From Silene latifolia (lineage: Eukaryota > Streptophyta > Magnoliopsida > Caryophyllales > Caryophyllaceae): 64,000 nucleotides of DNA. Below, in pieces: positions 1 to 12,198 of this stretch (position 1 is the first letter of the stretch; each line of letters opens with the position of its first letter). The notes under the pieces are model-generated. The model was not told the origin of the DNA, did not search any database, and was given only the letters and a program-made list of their open reading frames with translations. A program made the position numbers and the translations under genes. Where the stretch lies: assembly GCF_048544455.1 (NCBI RefSeq), contig NC_133537.1, positions 14,879,541 to 14,943,540 of the forward strand, written 5' to 3'.

Positions 1-470
1 TACCTTATCATGCAATTCTATACATATTCGATACTTCATTACTCCTTTGGAAATCACATAAAAACACATTTCACACATGAGGTCTATCATATGCAACCAC
101 GCAACTCCCTCATCATATACCACCATGCTCAAATTATGCAATCCTCTTATAATTTCACCCAACAAACTCACGAGATTCACCATTTACAAATACCACACCC
201 ATAGTTTTAGACACACTTTACCACACAGGCTACTACAAACATGCACATGTGATACACACACTTGACACAAAACACTCCTATACATCTACCCTTACATGGT
301 GGCTGGCTTAAGCATGATTGGGGCCGGGATTCTAAGATGAGGGCGCCTTCTCACCCAAAACCGACATAAGGGGCTCCCAACACACATACACCAGGTTCAT
401 TTTAATTTGACACCCTATATTCATTTGGTTCATTGGTTCAGGTTCCAAGATCGTCTCTCTGATACCACTT
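1..470 (-). mobile_element. 5' internal region of a tandem retrotransposon copy, with tRNA-iMet primer-binding site
   Basis: This stretch matches 11729-12198 almost base for base, and the match runs to the window edge. On the minus strand the bases next to the LTR at 471 read TGGTATCAGAG (complement of 457-467), which fits the 3' end of plant initiator tRNA-Met. It is therefore the leader just downstream of a 5' LTR, belonging to an element that continues to the left of the window. No coding signal is visible; short open frames here are also present in the second copy and look incidental. Confidence 0.8.
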
Positions 471-1768
471 TGTAACACCCCCGTACACCAAGGTGCCTTA
501 CAAAGGACCACCCCCGTGTATGAAGGTGTTGCCATCTCGGTTGCCCGAGGTAGTAGATCAAATAAACAATAAAAGAACATTTATTAAATAACTTAAGACT
601 TTACATCGTGGGACAACGTGGTATGATATAACATGAATAACTGTAAAGACTACTAAGCATGAGTGGCGGTGACATCTACTTTGGTAGCGTGATAACTCGA
701 TTCCCTTCCAAGCCCCGCAACATCAAGACCAGCTGTACCTGTTAAACCAACTGCTCACCATCCACGAATGGATCACCACAGTTTTGAAAACACAACACGG
801 GGTCAGTTCACAGCATAATCAAAATAAGACTAGTACGATAAAGTAAACAACTGATCACCCTCCACCTCCAACTCCCAATCACATCATGTAACTGACTACA
901 CACCCTGCCAGTGGCGGGACCGCAACCGTACCCACCAAATCCCCGCTCATCAACGAGCGATAACCCTGTTCATTAATGTGCACATCCCCTCCCGTGGCGG
1001 GTTCCACAGAGGGCGAAACTAGGGCGTGAAGCCACTCCCGCAAGTGACTCCACTCAGCCGAGGACGCGCCTCGCGAACATCACCAACAACCATCAGAACA
1101 CCAACACCAACTCCAATCCACCAACAGCAGATAATCACAATATCAATCGTAGAAGCAATTACCACATAATCTTAAATCAATTAAACAGTAAATCGAGTAG
1201 GGAAACCCTACCTTATCGTTAATCCATGAAAATGCATCCAACAACTAGCCAGACAAGACTCTGAGATGAAACCTACAAATAGTAACCACATCCTATTACA
1301 AGACCACCCCAAAGACCTACTGAAAGACAACAACGAAACAGCGACTTACCTTAAGACGCGGACCGAAGTCGACAACGATGACATCCCTACTTGAATACTC
1401 CACGCATAAACCAATCCCCCTTCTTGGGTTAGTGTCTAGGCTAGATGAGAGTGTATAGAGAGGTGGGTGATAGGTAAGAGAGAGAGATATATTAGGGTTA
1501 GAGAGATAGGGAACCGTCGAAAATGAAATAAGATTTACCAACTTGCGTTTTATAATAACGCGTCAACAGCGGCGATACTCGGTCGAGTACTTTCGTACTC
1601 GGCCGAGTATGTCCTACTCGGTCGAGTGTTACCACTACTCGGCCGAGTAGCCCCTACTAGGTCGAGTAAACAGATACATAGGTCCTTTATCCTCTCTCTT
1701 ATCCCCTCCTACGGTCTTCTCTGGTCAAATGGTCGGTCAAGGGATCCTTAAATGGGGCGGGTATTACA
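471..1768 (-). repeat. LTR of outer retrotransposon (shared by two tandem copies)
   Basis: It pairs with 12199-13495 as a direct repeat of about 1.3 kb differing at scattered positions. The ends are TGTAAC...ATTACA, the TG/CA termini of an LTR. On the minus strand a polypurine tract lies just before it (1769-1783), making it the 3' LTR of the element to its right. A tRNA-Met primer site lies just after it (457-467), making it also the 5' LTR of a copy to its left. A cluster of CTCGGYCGAG palindromes lies at about 1575-1668, near the start of the LTR on the minus strand. Confidence 0.9.
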
Positions 1769-1783
1769 GTCTTCCCCCCTTAA
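1769..1783 (-). other. Polypurine tract of outer retrotransposon
   Basis: The minus strand reads a run of A and G with seven consecutive G directly abutting the LTR terminus at 1768. This is the expected plus-strand priming site next to a 3' LTR and fixes the element's orientation. Confidence 0.7.
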
Positions 1784-2797
1784 AAGGAACTTTGTCTCCG
1801 AAGTTCATCCCACACTTCCAAATACCACGGACAGAACACCTAAGGAAAGACATATGAAGTTAAGTTTTTAAACATCCTTGACAAGGCTTCGACGACCACA
1901 AAGCATCACTATACCGTTATTGTGTACAACTAATCCATAAATTACGTAGCAAGTTAAATTCAAATGTACACGTTACATCCGTTAAGTTTGTGACAACTCA
2001 TAACTTGGAAGTTAAAATAAAGATGAGGCATAGTAGAACTTTGTCGATTCGTTAGAACTTTTACCGCGATGTTATCTACCCCTCTAAAAGGCTCATTCTA
2101 CCCATCCACCAACTTATACGTACCCAAGAAGACAACTAACATGGAACACATATCCTAACACAAGACAAGTACGACACGCCCACAATGTATATAAATAACC
2201 ACCTTCTTCATGCAATTCAAAGAGGCAAGACACAACATAGATAGGGGGATGCAAATAGTATTATGATATCACTGCCCTTCGATCAACACTGACTACCGTT
2301 AACGCATACATACCACATCTTATATTACTATTACCGTCGTATCTCAGATTTCGATCATATATCGTGATCATATAAACAAGGCGCATCTCATATAGTCCGA
2401 ACACATTACTAAGGTATTGAAGCTCGCACGTACCAACACAGTTACCCAGCTAATTCTATAACAATCTCAAACAAGAAAGGATGTATTTTCCAGACGCTCG
2501 GCCGAGTATCATGGAGTACTTGGTCGAGTAACCGATACTCGGCATACTCGATAGAATTTTACAGGGCAGAATGTTATTTCACGGCTCCTAAAACACACAA
2601 CATACAAGTTCGAACCTGCAACTGGAAAGATGTCTAACACCAACGCAAAGTCCCAATCAAACCAATTCAAACGAAATACTAAAAGCAAGTGGTGGCATTA
2701 TGGCCAATTACAACATCTCAAAACAAAAGAATATGATAAAAGAGCAACAAATATCCAACAACAAAACAAAGAAACAAGTCCAGAAATACAACAGGAA
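1784..2797 (-). other. 3' untranslated internal region of outer retrotransposon
   Basis: AT-rich sequence lies between the end of the ORF-1 remnant and the polypurine tract. No protein is supported. A short cluster of CTCGGCCGAG/CTTGGTCGAG palindromes occurs at about 2498-2552, like those in the LTR. Confidence 0.5.
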
Positions 2798-3265
2798 TCA
2801 AATATCCGCGCCCTCCTCCATCTCCTCACCACCTCTGGTGCCAGAGGTACCTGCTCCAGATGCTCCTGCTCCAGATGCTCCTGCTCCCTGAAAAGCTTCA
2901 GCTGAGTAGCCTCCACCGCCTAGCTGACTGCCATAGTTGGCTCTCCACGGTCCCGCGAGGCAGCCAAACTCGGTCTCCACTGGTGGTCTCCAAAAGCTAG
3001 GGTCAACTCCGTAACTATGGAAGACTCCCGTGTCATTCCCGGGTCCTCTCCACCAAACCGGCTGTGCTAACCCTGTCCCTATACCCTGGTTGGAGGCCAT
3101 CTCATGCATATTCTGGAGCACCAAGGTAGTGGAGATCTGTTCAGTCAGGTCGCTAACCCGCATCCTAGGGTCGTGGACGGTAGGGTTGGGTGAGAACTGT
3201 GATGGGTAAAAGCTCAGTGTAAAGAAAGAAGGCTCAGTCTCAACCTCGTCCACCCTAGATGCCCT
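2798..3265 (-). pseudogene. C-terminal part of outer-element ORF-1, separated by the nested insertion
   Basis: An open minus-strand frame of about 155 codons runs from the edge of the nested LTR (3265) to 2798. It contains a Trp/Pro/Gly-rich middle (PVWWRGPGNDTG) and a low-complexity tail of repeated GAGASGAG-type units. When the nested element and one copy of its target duplication are skipped, the frame continues directly from the frame ending at 9573. The two pieces are separated by one in-frame TAG at 9573-9575 and 14 sense codons up to the junction. I read it as the end of a single retrotransposon protein; its function is unknown. Confidence 0.65.
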
Positions 3266-4766
3266 TGATACCGTCGTCAGGTACCAAAAATAATTACCTA
3301 AGTACTACTAACAGAAGTCAGCGGTAAGTAGGGTCTATCTCCACAGGGATGCGGTCACTATCTACTTGTCAACTCGGTCTGTCTACGGTCACAATTGGGG
3401 GTTTAAGTTGTTTGAACTAAAACTAAAGGAGATTAAAGTAAGAAAAGAGTAAGAGAGATTAACAGTAAAGGAAGAGAACTAGGATTGTCGGGTCATCAAT
3501 GAATGTCAGATAATTGCAGCTAAGGTCACAGATTGATTAATTGTATCAGTCTAAGGGGCAACGAATATCTCCTTCCGGTCTCAATTCGCCCTAAAATACT
3601 ATTAACTTAGCTTCCGCCCTCACTAAAGCATCCTATTGTTCACTGCGGGTCTCACCCCTTCCAACCTTCCGGTCTAGGTTAAGGCTTACCAAGATTAATT
3701 AAGCTAAATGCATCGATTCAAGTAGCTAGTTACAGTTAATTGCAGTGAATAACAACATAAACATGATAACAACGGAAGATCTATAAACCTAATTAGCAAC
3801 TAACAACAGTTCATCGAATCCCCTAAATCCTAGCAATTATATTAGCTGGACATAATAGTGATAGAACAAGAGCAAAATAATAGAGGAATAACAAACATCA
3901 CAAATTAAGGAGAGAGTAAAAGAAAGAGAAAGAGTAAAAGGAAGAATTACAGATTAAGAGATCCGGGAAAAAGAGCAGAACAAAGTAGCAGCAGTAACCA
4001 GAGGTAAAAGTCGAACGTATGTCCCCCCTTATTCTAACCTAATTATCCCTTATATAGTAGAAGATATATTTATTATAAGATAAATCTAAATATAAGATAG
4101 TCTCGACATAAAATAAGTTGCGTCCGACTCGATTAGCTCGATCGAATCGATCGAGAGGTTTCCTCAGCGAAAGTTCTCGATCGAATGATAAGGACCTCGA
4201 TCGAACAAATTAAGGGCTCAAGGTGGTCGATCCAAAATAATAGCTGGTCATTCGAAATGTAAAGAGGTCGATCGAAATGTATATATTACCGAGCTCTCGA
4301 TCGAGAGATTCAGTGCGTAATTTCCTACTTTGAGCACTGAACTTCAAACGACCGCCATTTCTTTGTTACTTGTCCGAATCAAGCGATTTTCGTGGGGTTT
4401 GAAAGCTAATAGGATAAGCTTTCACCTCCAATTAGAATCACCTGATTATAATTTGTAGAACTTGATATATGGCTCTTCAAAGTAGACACTAGTAGTTTGA
4501 AGCTCTTCCTTTGCTCGCCTAGCTTCTTTACTTACATGCGCACCTCAAATTAGTAGTTTCCAAGCTCTAACTCAACTCATCTCCTAAATGCATGCATAGG
4601 GACATATTTTAGGCTTGATTATGCTCCTCTCCGCTTCATACACGCAAATAATACAAGACAAACCAAAGTAGACTATTCGGGGGACATTTGTAGCTAAACA
4701 CTACTAAATATGCATAGAGATGCGTGCAAATATGATACAAAAAGTCTATATTAAATGCACGCATCA
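3266..4766 (-). repeat. 3' LTR of nested retrotransposon
   Basis: Direct repeat of 8030-9531 with scattered substitutions. It has TGAT...ATCA inverted ends and includes CTCGATCGAG-type palindromes at about 4130-4310. Confidence 0.88.
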
Positions 4767-6944
4767 AACTTTCCCAAACCAAACATTTGCTTGTCCCCAA
4801 GCAAACTATATGCAAAACTAATGGAACAGAAAAGAAAACTCAGAGCTAGCTACAAATTGTCCACTTAAATCAATTTAATGCAGCAAACTAACACTTATAG
4901 CAAAAACTGTCAAATGCAAACGAGTTGTAAGATGTCTATAATAAAGCTGAACCGTCGACCTTGCAAGACCTTTAATGATGGACTCTCACGGGTCACTCTT
5001 CTCTCATGAAGCAAAGGGTAAGCATATGAATGTAAGAGAGAAAGAAATATAGTCGCTCACCTAAACTACGACCCACATAAACATGCATGCAGCTAATATG
5101 ATAGACATTTCTAGCTACCGTACATACATTCCAACCAAACAAGGTCCGTCACAGCCGAGGGCTTACAAAAGTATGGTAAAGTGAGGCAATGGGTAAGAAA
5201 AGGCAAAACATTTTTGGAAATGTGAGGGTATAGGCGGCCAAGCTAGTACCTAAACAGAACCAAATGGAACATATCCATTTCTAATCCATCAAAATTAAGC
5301 ACAATGCCCAAATTTGGCATTCAAATTCACCAAACCGAACCGAACATACTCCTCAATAGATATAAATAGAGCATAGGAGTGAAACCGTCAACAAACATTT
5401 TTTCTGTTTGTTTTTCAAATTTTTTCTTCCTTTTTTTTCGGTTTTTTTTTCTTTTTCTGTTGTTTTTTCGTTTTTCAATTCTTTTTTTTTCATCTCATCC
5501 TCCTTCTTCTTCTTTTCTACTAACTCCAAATAATGCAATACAAACCAAACTTGATACAATAAACAATACACCAGAAAACAATCTAAACTAGCTTAAAAAG
5601 GCAGGCTAAATTTGGATGTAGAGGGTCAAAAAGGCAAATTTGGCTAATGTGGAGTTAAGTGGGCAAAAATGAAAAAAAAGGGGAATTGTAAGCGTCTCCC
5701 TGCATGTGACACCAATCACTAACCCGAATGTATGCAGGCAAAAAGCAATTGAATTTCATATACGTGCAAATTAATGAACATGTTATGCAGGGAGTATACT
5801 ACTCACAATCCTACATGAAACCGGTCACAAATGACACTAGTTTATAAGGCTCTAGTTCCTTAGAAATTATAAGTAGTTTGCCAACATTATCAGGTCAAGT
5901 CTATTCGTTCAGCTGAATTTTAACATTAACTCGTAGGTATGCAAAAAGACAAAGCTAAAAGATAATTAGTTTATGCAAGGCTTAAGCAAAAGGACAATTG
6001 CAGTGCAATTTCATCATTGAAATCCACCGTTCCGACTCAACCTACATGCAAAAATAAACATGAATTTTTTTTTGATTTTTCGTTTTTTTTTTTGAGTTTT
6101 TTTTAATAAAATAAAGAACAATGCATACGAAAATTAAACGTGATAACAGGAATGCAATAAAAACTGAATGCAGACACAGATATGGATGCATAACCTCCCC
6201 AAACCAAACCGTGCAATGCCCTCATTGTACCCAAAAATAGGGAAAGGAAATGCAAACTAAAAAGGATAGAGAGACTGTGGAAAACTGACAAGAACACGCG
6301 AAGAAGGGACCTCCCCAAACCAGCCAGCAACATGGGAGGTCACTAAATAGCTCCATAACAGCGTCATTGGAAGCAAATCAAGCCAATGTACTCGATAGTA
6401 CTTGATCGAGAGGATTTAGTACTCGATCGAGTACATTAGGCTGCAAAACTGTTCGATCGAGGAAGTATGGCGCTCGATCGAGAAGACCAATTATTAAACA
6501 CGCAACAAAAACTGAAATGTTCGAAAAACAACTAAAAATTAAAACTCCGGGTTGCCTCCCGGCTAGCGCTAGTTTCAGACGGGTCCTAGCTCGACCTTCT
6601 TTTCTTTTTCCACCTCAGCCAATCCGGTGGTCACGATCAAAGCAGCTCAAAGCTCTTAGCAGTAAATCATAAATCTGCGAATGTGCTACACAAGAGCATA
6701 AGTAGCACCAAAATAGAGAGAGCATATGAAAGAAATCTAAAGTACCATATCAGCCTAACAAATTTTCGATGACAAATACGGTGAAACTTTATTAAAGTAT
6801 TTGTCCAACCGGGAGGGAGTAGAGTATCAGAATAAGAAGCAGGAATCGTAAGAGATAGTGTACTATTAATACCAACAATAATAAAATTATGGTTTACTAC
6901 CTCAGGACGGTTGCTAACGGCAGAATCATTGACAGAAGGATACA
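4767..6944 (-). other. 3' internal region of nested retrotransposon, non-coding
   Basis: It begins with the polypurine tract (minus GGTTTGGGAAAGTT, 4767-4780). The rest has long T or A runs (5397-5520, 6063-6115) and only short open frames without recognisable domains. A block at about 6547-6600 reads GCTAGCCGGGAGGCAACCC on the minus strand, which I recall as common in plant Gypsy elements upstream of the 3' LTR. CTCGATCGAG palindromes lie at 6392-6482. I see no pol gene. Confidence 0.6.
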
Positions 6945-7861
6945 TTACCTCTTCCTGCTAGGAACAATCACTAACTCGATTACCTTCTCATTCCCCTCTT
7001 CTGTGGGTTCTATCCCATAAATCGCAGCCTCTAAAGCATCCAGCTCGGCTTTGAAAATGGAGGATTCACCGTAACCATTGTCTTCATCCATATCGTCATC
7101 CAAAACGAACCAAGATAACATTTCATTGCTCTCCCTGGCCAAAGTGCTCGATCGAGCAAAGACAGAACTCGATCGAGAATCTCCTCCTGAATATTACTCG
7201 ATCGAACACATGTAACTGCTCGATCGAGATCCTCCTCATAATAGCTGTTCGATCGAGTGGTATTTTCTACTCGATCGAACACTTCCTCAGGCATATCACT
7301 CGATCGAACACTATAATCAGTTCGATCGAGCATTTGTTGTTGTACAGTGCAGAAATCCTTGTATGAAGCTTCATTTTCAGATAGACCTTCGTACTCCGAG
7401 TCATATAAATCATCAGTATCGATAGGCAACTCGGGTCCTTCATGGGAAAGACCACTCTCTGCGTGCCTAAAGTTCGTCTCAGCAGCTAACTGAGCTATTT
7501 CAGACTCAAGCTCATTAATTTGAGCGTAATTAAATCTATCATGTTCTTACAATTGGAGTGCAAGCACCTTCACCAAAGATTTCAGTTCAGCGATCTCTTC
7601 TTTCTGTTTATCAGGAGGAGGAGTAGCTTGTTGTTGCTGTGGCCAAACAAATGTAGGCTTTTGATAGCCTCGTTGATAAGGTGGATGTGGCGACACAATT
7701 GCAGTGGGATGACTAGCTTGTCTACGCTGCTTAAACGCATAGGCCTCATCGTTCCCAGCCAAGCAAATAGCGGCATTGTGCCCAGCAGTACCACATCTCT
7801 CACAGTAAACCACCTGTTGCGCCATAGAATGGAACATAGGTGGAAGATCAAAGGTACTCAA
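6945..7861 (-). pseudogene. Gag-like remnant of nested element with CCHC zinc knuckle
   Basis: The minus strand from 7861 encodes a CX2CX4HX4C knuckle (CERCGTAGHNAAIC), typical of the nucleocapsid part of Gypsy Gag. A Gln/Pro-rich stretch and an acidic, partly coiled region follow down to about 6945. A TAA stop and frame changes break it (near 7543 and near 7142). Its later part (about 7145-7340) is built from CTCGATCGAG/TTCGATCGAG repeats that read through as Asp-Arg-Val and Arg-Ser-Ser units. The Gag N terminus, protease and polymerase are missing. Confidence 0.65.
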
Positions 7862-8006
7862 GCCTTCCCTTTGACGATCTTTTACCTAGAGTTGTCTAGG
7901 TAGGACCTATCAAAACAACACTAGAGAAAAAGATGAGAACGGCCTCGAGGAATAAATTCCTCGAGGCTAAAGACAGACAAAAATAACAAGCAAATAAATA
8001 GTTGAC

Positions 8007-8024
8007 TCCCCGGCAACGGCGCCA
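8007..8024 (-). other. Primer-binding site (tRNA-Asp) of nested element
   Basis: The minus strand reads TGGCGCCGTTGCCGGGGA, an 18-base match to the complement of the 3' end of plant tRNA-Asp. It lies a few bases inside the 5' LTR boundary at 8030 and is the standard first-strand priming site of Athila/Tat-type Gypsy elements. Confidence 0.88.
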
Positions 8025-8029
8025 AAATT

Positions 8030-9531
8030 TGATACCGTCGCCAGGTACCAAAAATAATTACTTAAGTACTACTAACAGAAGTCAGCGGTAAGTAGGGTCG
8101 ATCTCCACAGGGATGCGGTCACTATCTACTTGTCAACTCGGTCTGTCTACGGTCACAATTGGGAGTTTAAGTTGTTTGAACTAAAACTAAAGGAGATTAA
8201 AGTAAGAAAAGAGTAAGAGAGATTAACAGTAAAGGAAGAGAACTAGGATTGTCGGGTCATCAATGAATTTCAGATAATTGCAGCTAAGGTCACAGATCGA
8301 TCAATTGTATCAGTCTAAGGGGCAACGAATGTCTCCTTCCGGTCTCAATTCGCCCTAAAATACTATTAACTTAGCTTCCGCCCTCACTAAAGCATCCTAT
8401 TGTTCACTGCGGGTCTCACCCCTTCCAACCTTCCGGTCTAGGTTAAGGCTTACCAAGATTAATTAAGCTAAATGCATCGATTCAAGTAGCTAGTTACAGT
8501 TAATTACAGTGATTAACAACATAAACATGATAACAACGGAAGATCGGTAAACCTAATTAGCAACTAACAACAGTTCATCGAATCCCCTAAATCCCAGCAA
8601 TTATATTAGCTAGACATAATAGTGATAGAACAAGAGCGAAAGAATAGAGAAATAACAAACATCACAAATTAAGGAGAGAGTAAAAGAAAGAGAAAGAGTA
8701 AAAGGAAGAATTACAGATTAAGAGATCCGGGAAAAAGAGCAGAACAAAGTAGCAGCAGTAACCGGAGGTAAAAGTCGAACGTATGTCCCCCCTTATTCTA
8801 ACCTAATTATCCCTTATATAGTAGAAGAGATATTTATTATAAGATAAAACTAAATATAAGATAGTCTCGACATAAAATAAGCTGCGTCCGACTCGATTAG
8901 CTCGATCGAATCGATCGAGAGGTTTCCTCAGCGAAAGTTCTCGATCGAATGATAAGGACCTCGATCGAACACATTAAGGCCAGGGTTCAAGGTGGTCGAT
9001 CCAAAAGAATAGATGGTCATTCGAAATGTAAAGAGGTCGATCGAAATGTATATATTACAGAGCTCTCGATCGAGAGCTTCAGCGCGTAATTTCCGGCTTT
9101 GCGCACTGAACTTCAAACGGCCGCCATTTCTTCGTTACTTGTCCGAATCAAGTGATTTTCTTGGCGTTGGAAAGATAAGAGGATAAGATTTCACCTCCAA
9201 TTAGAATCACCTGATTATCATTTTTAGAACTTGCGATATGGCTCTTCAAAGTACACACTAGTAGTTTGAAGCTCTTCCTTTGCTCGCCTAGCTTCTTTAC
9301 TTAAATGCGCACCTCAAATTAGTAGTTTCCAAGCTCCAACTCAACTCCTTTCCTAAATTCATGCATAGGGACATGTTTTAGGCTTGATTATGCTCCTCTC
9401 CGGTTCATACCTGCAAATAATACAAGACAAACCAAAGTAGACTATTCGGGGGACATTTGTAGCTATATACTACTAAATATGCATAGATATGCGTGCAACT
9501 ATGGTACAAAAAGTCTATATAAAATGCATCA
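8030..9531 (-). repeat. 5' LTR of nested retrotransposon
   Basis: Paired with 3266-4766. It carries TGATACC...GCATCA termini, adjoins the tRNA-Asp primer site and contains CTCGATCGAG palindromes at about 8893-9080. Confidence 0.88.
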
Positions 9532-9572
9532 TCCCTCCCTCTACGGCGCTCACGTGGCAGGGGAGCGACCGG

Positions 9573-10651
9573 CTAGTTCTCCGTCACTGTGATAGGCTCG
9601 GGTAGGTCTCGTAGGATGGTGGGGTCGATCATGTAAAACTGGGGGTCAGGTCTAGGCTCACCACTCCCCGGATCATACTCAGCCAAATGGTCAATCACGG
9701 GTAGACGCTCGGGATCGGGAAGCACCATCCACATGGATCCTCTTACTCTCCACGCAAACGACCCATCCTCTAACTTCCTAAGACACCTGATATGACACCA
9801 ATACCTCTCATCCATCGTAGAGACGGACTCAAACAACCCAGTACCCAACGAAGGTGGAGCCTCAAAGTCAGTCAGCCTCTGAGCCAAGCGAGTCACTATA
9901 GCCCCACACGAAATGTGACGGTTCGAAGACCGTGCCATATGGTCCAAACTAGAGCATACGACCCCGGGAGCACTATAGTAAAAAGGCTCTCCCCGGCGGA
10001 GGTTGAGGTAGGACATCAACAACATGACCTCATGAGAGTTCAACTTACTCACGTCATCCCTCGCGAACAAAAGGCAAGTCATCATCCTAAGAAACATACG
10101 GAGGGATACATGCTGAACGTCATTGATCAACATGGCACTCGCACTAGGAACGGTTCGGCCAGTCAGGTAAGGTAGGTAGTGGGGTGCCCCACTATTCTTT
10201 TCCACATCACTAATGTACCTATCTTTATCCGTCTCTAGGCCAAAGTGGCCGGCAAACTCATCAAGGGTTAAGTCATGATCCTCGTTCATAAGGCGGAAAG
10301 AAACGGTTTTCCCCTTTACATCATATACAAAGGAGCTCAAAAACTTTAGGGTCAGATACGGATAAGACTTTTTGCGTAGGTGGTATAGTCCCTCCATCCC
10401 CAAAATCTCAAAGATGTGCACTATAACCCCTTTAACCTCAAGGTCTCCAAGATGTAGGGATTCACACAACGTGTCGGTCTCATGGTCCGACCCATCAAGG
10501 CCACAAAAGCATTCCGCTGCTTAAAGTCAGAGAAAATTACCGATGGATATTTCTCTACCGGAGGAACAACGGGTTCTTGGCTAGATTGACCCGTTTCCAA
10601 GTGAACATTGGCGCGAGTCCGCTTCTTAGTTGGGGCTTTGGCTTTAGGCAT
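9573..10651 (-). pseudogene. ORF-1 (Athila ORF-1/plant retrotransposon type) of outer element, frameshifted
   Basis: The start ATG is at 10651, followed by a Lys/Arg-rich N terminus (MPKAKAPTKKRTR). The first frame ends at 10421, and a second frame (10469-9573) continues the same protein: both frames encode a similar peptide around 10430-10460, as expected from a small indel there. The body, rich in Leu and aromatic residues with a LDEFAGHFGLETD segment, resembles the ORF-1 proteins of Athila-like elements (plant-mobile-domain-like fold by recollection). It ends at TAG 9573-9575, after which the frame stays open to the nested insertion and resumes at 3265. It is probably a Gag-like structural protein. 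Confidence 0.65.
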
Positions 10652-12184
10652 GCTGCAAAAAGATGAATTTCAACAAGGATATTTTCAAAATTTTGCCATA
10701 GTACGGACTGTTTTTCGAATTATGCATCTTCAAGACGAAGTTTTAAGACGGATTTTTCTCATAAAATACAAGTCATACTAACCAAGAGAAGCATTTTTAT
10801 CATCAACTAACTCTTAAAGAACATCCTAGAGCAATCTAAGGGACCAAAAATCAAACTTGAAGCAAACCCTAGAAATTTTTTTGTAACATAAGATGGGCGA
10901 TTTCAAGCATAAAATCGTTTTAGAGTATACAACTGCGATGTTTAAGAGCAATTAGAACCCAAAGCATCAAAGTAGAAGCACCTAAACTTGGATTACAAGG
11001 GTTAAAGGTTCGAAATTTTTGAACAAATTTTATCATAAATTGAAAGCAAAGTTGAAGAAATTGATTGAATACTTTTCCTTGATTGAGGGTTTGAACAAGC
11101 AAGAAGGAAATTCAAAAGCAATTACTACCAATAATCACCCAAGTGTTTTGAGAGAGAAAGAATATTGAAGAGTTATGAGGAAGAGCAGAGGTAATGAGGC
11201 GGAAATAAGAAGAAAAGAAGAGTTATAGGGTTTTCGAAATAAATCGGGCTGAGTCGCGATAAACGGGTACTCGGTCGAGTATCGGGTTTACTCAGCCGAG
11301 TATGGCATACTCGGTCGAGTATTCGGTTTACTCGGTCGAGTACTCAGAGATCAGTAGCACGTGTAATCTGCCAGCCCAAGTACTCGGTCGAGTGCCTCTT
11401 TGCTCAGCCGAGTGTGGCCTGCTCGGTCGAGTATAAACTCTACTCGGCCGAGTACAACAGATCAGGAACGGAGGTTTAAGTTATCAAGAGGTTTTCCTGC
11501 AAAACAAATAACGACGTTCGAAGTTCCACATAATTGAGCTTGTCACCGTTAGACCCTAATTCTATCACAACAAAGCACGTCACGAATCATAAAACTTTAT
11601 TACGATACTTATGAGCGACACGTGTTTCTATGCACGTAACCGTAGTAAAAAATCCGTGTTACAACAAATATACACAATCAATATTGACTATATAATAGAT
11701 AAGATCGAACTATGAACTTACGTCAACATACCTTATCATGCAATTCTATACATATTCGATACTTCATTACTCCTTTGGAAATCACATAAAAACACATTTC
11801 ACACATGAGGTCTATCATATGCAACCACGCAACTCCCTCATCATATACCACCATGCTCAAATTATGCAATCCTCTTATAATTTCACCCAACAAACTCACG
11901 AGATTCACCATTTACAAATACCACACCCATAGTTTTAGACACACTTTACCACACAGGCTACTACAAACATGCACATGTGATACACACACTTGACACAAAA
12001 CACTCCTATACATCTACCCTTACATGGTGGCTGGCTTAAGCATGATTGGGGCCGGGATTCTAAGATGAGGGCGCCTTCTCACCCAAAACCGACATAAGGG
12101 GCTCCCAACACACATACACCAGGTTCATTTTAATTTGACACCCTATATTTATTTGGTTCATTGGTTCAGGTTTCAAGATCGTCT
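10652..12184 (-). other. 5' leader of outer retrotransposon
   Basis: Untranslated sequence between the primer site and ORF-1. It is mostly AT-rich, with another palindrome cluster (CTCGGTCGAG/CTCAGCCGAG) at about 11268-11450. Positions 11729-12198 repeat 1-470. No gene is supported. Confidence 0.55.
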
Positions 12185-12195
12185 CTCTGATACCA
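12185..12195 (-). other. Primer-binding site (initiator tRNA-Met) of outer element
   Basis: The minus strand reads TGGTATCAGAG, complementary to the 3' end of plant initiator tRNA-Met, three bases from the LTR terminus at 12199. The same site recurs at 457-467 beside the other LTR. Confidence 0.85.
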
Positions 12196-12198
12196 CTT

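Larger units (their letters stand above)
3266..9531 (-). mobile_element. Nested Athila/Tat-like non-autonomous LTR retrotransposon
   Basis: It has two LTRs of about 1.5 kb (3266-4766 and 8030-9531), beginning TGATACC and ending GCATCA on the plus strand. The primer-binding site at 8007-8024 reads TGGCGCCGTTGCCGGGGA on the minus strand, the complement of plant tRNA-Asp. A purine-rich tract lies at 4767-4780. Flanking 5-mers are GCCCT (3261-3265) and TCCCT (9532-9536), a target duplication with one mismatch. The internal region is only about 3.3 kb and keeps gag fragments with a zinc knuckle but no pol. It interrupts ORF-1 of the outer element. Confidence 0.88.

Noticed and set aside
1317-1541. 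Minus-strand frame inside the LTR (also at 13045-13269)
   Set aside because: Conserved only because both LTRs are copies; LTR sequence, no protein features.
2630-2916. Plus- and minus-strand frames near the ORF-1 end
   Set aside because: Shadows of the Gly/Ala/Ser-rich repetitive tail of ORF-1 (2798-3265), with no independent support.
6103-6333. Hydrophobic 76-codon minus-strand frame in the nested element
   Set aside because: T-rich non-coding internal region; no homology to envelope or other retroelement proteins that I can support.
9792-10175. Plus-strand 127-codon frame
   Set aside because: It lies antisense to the ORF-1 frame on the minus strand, which has the better protein character.
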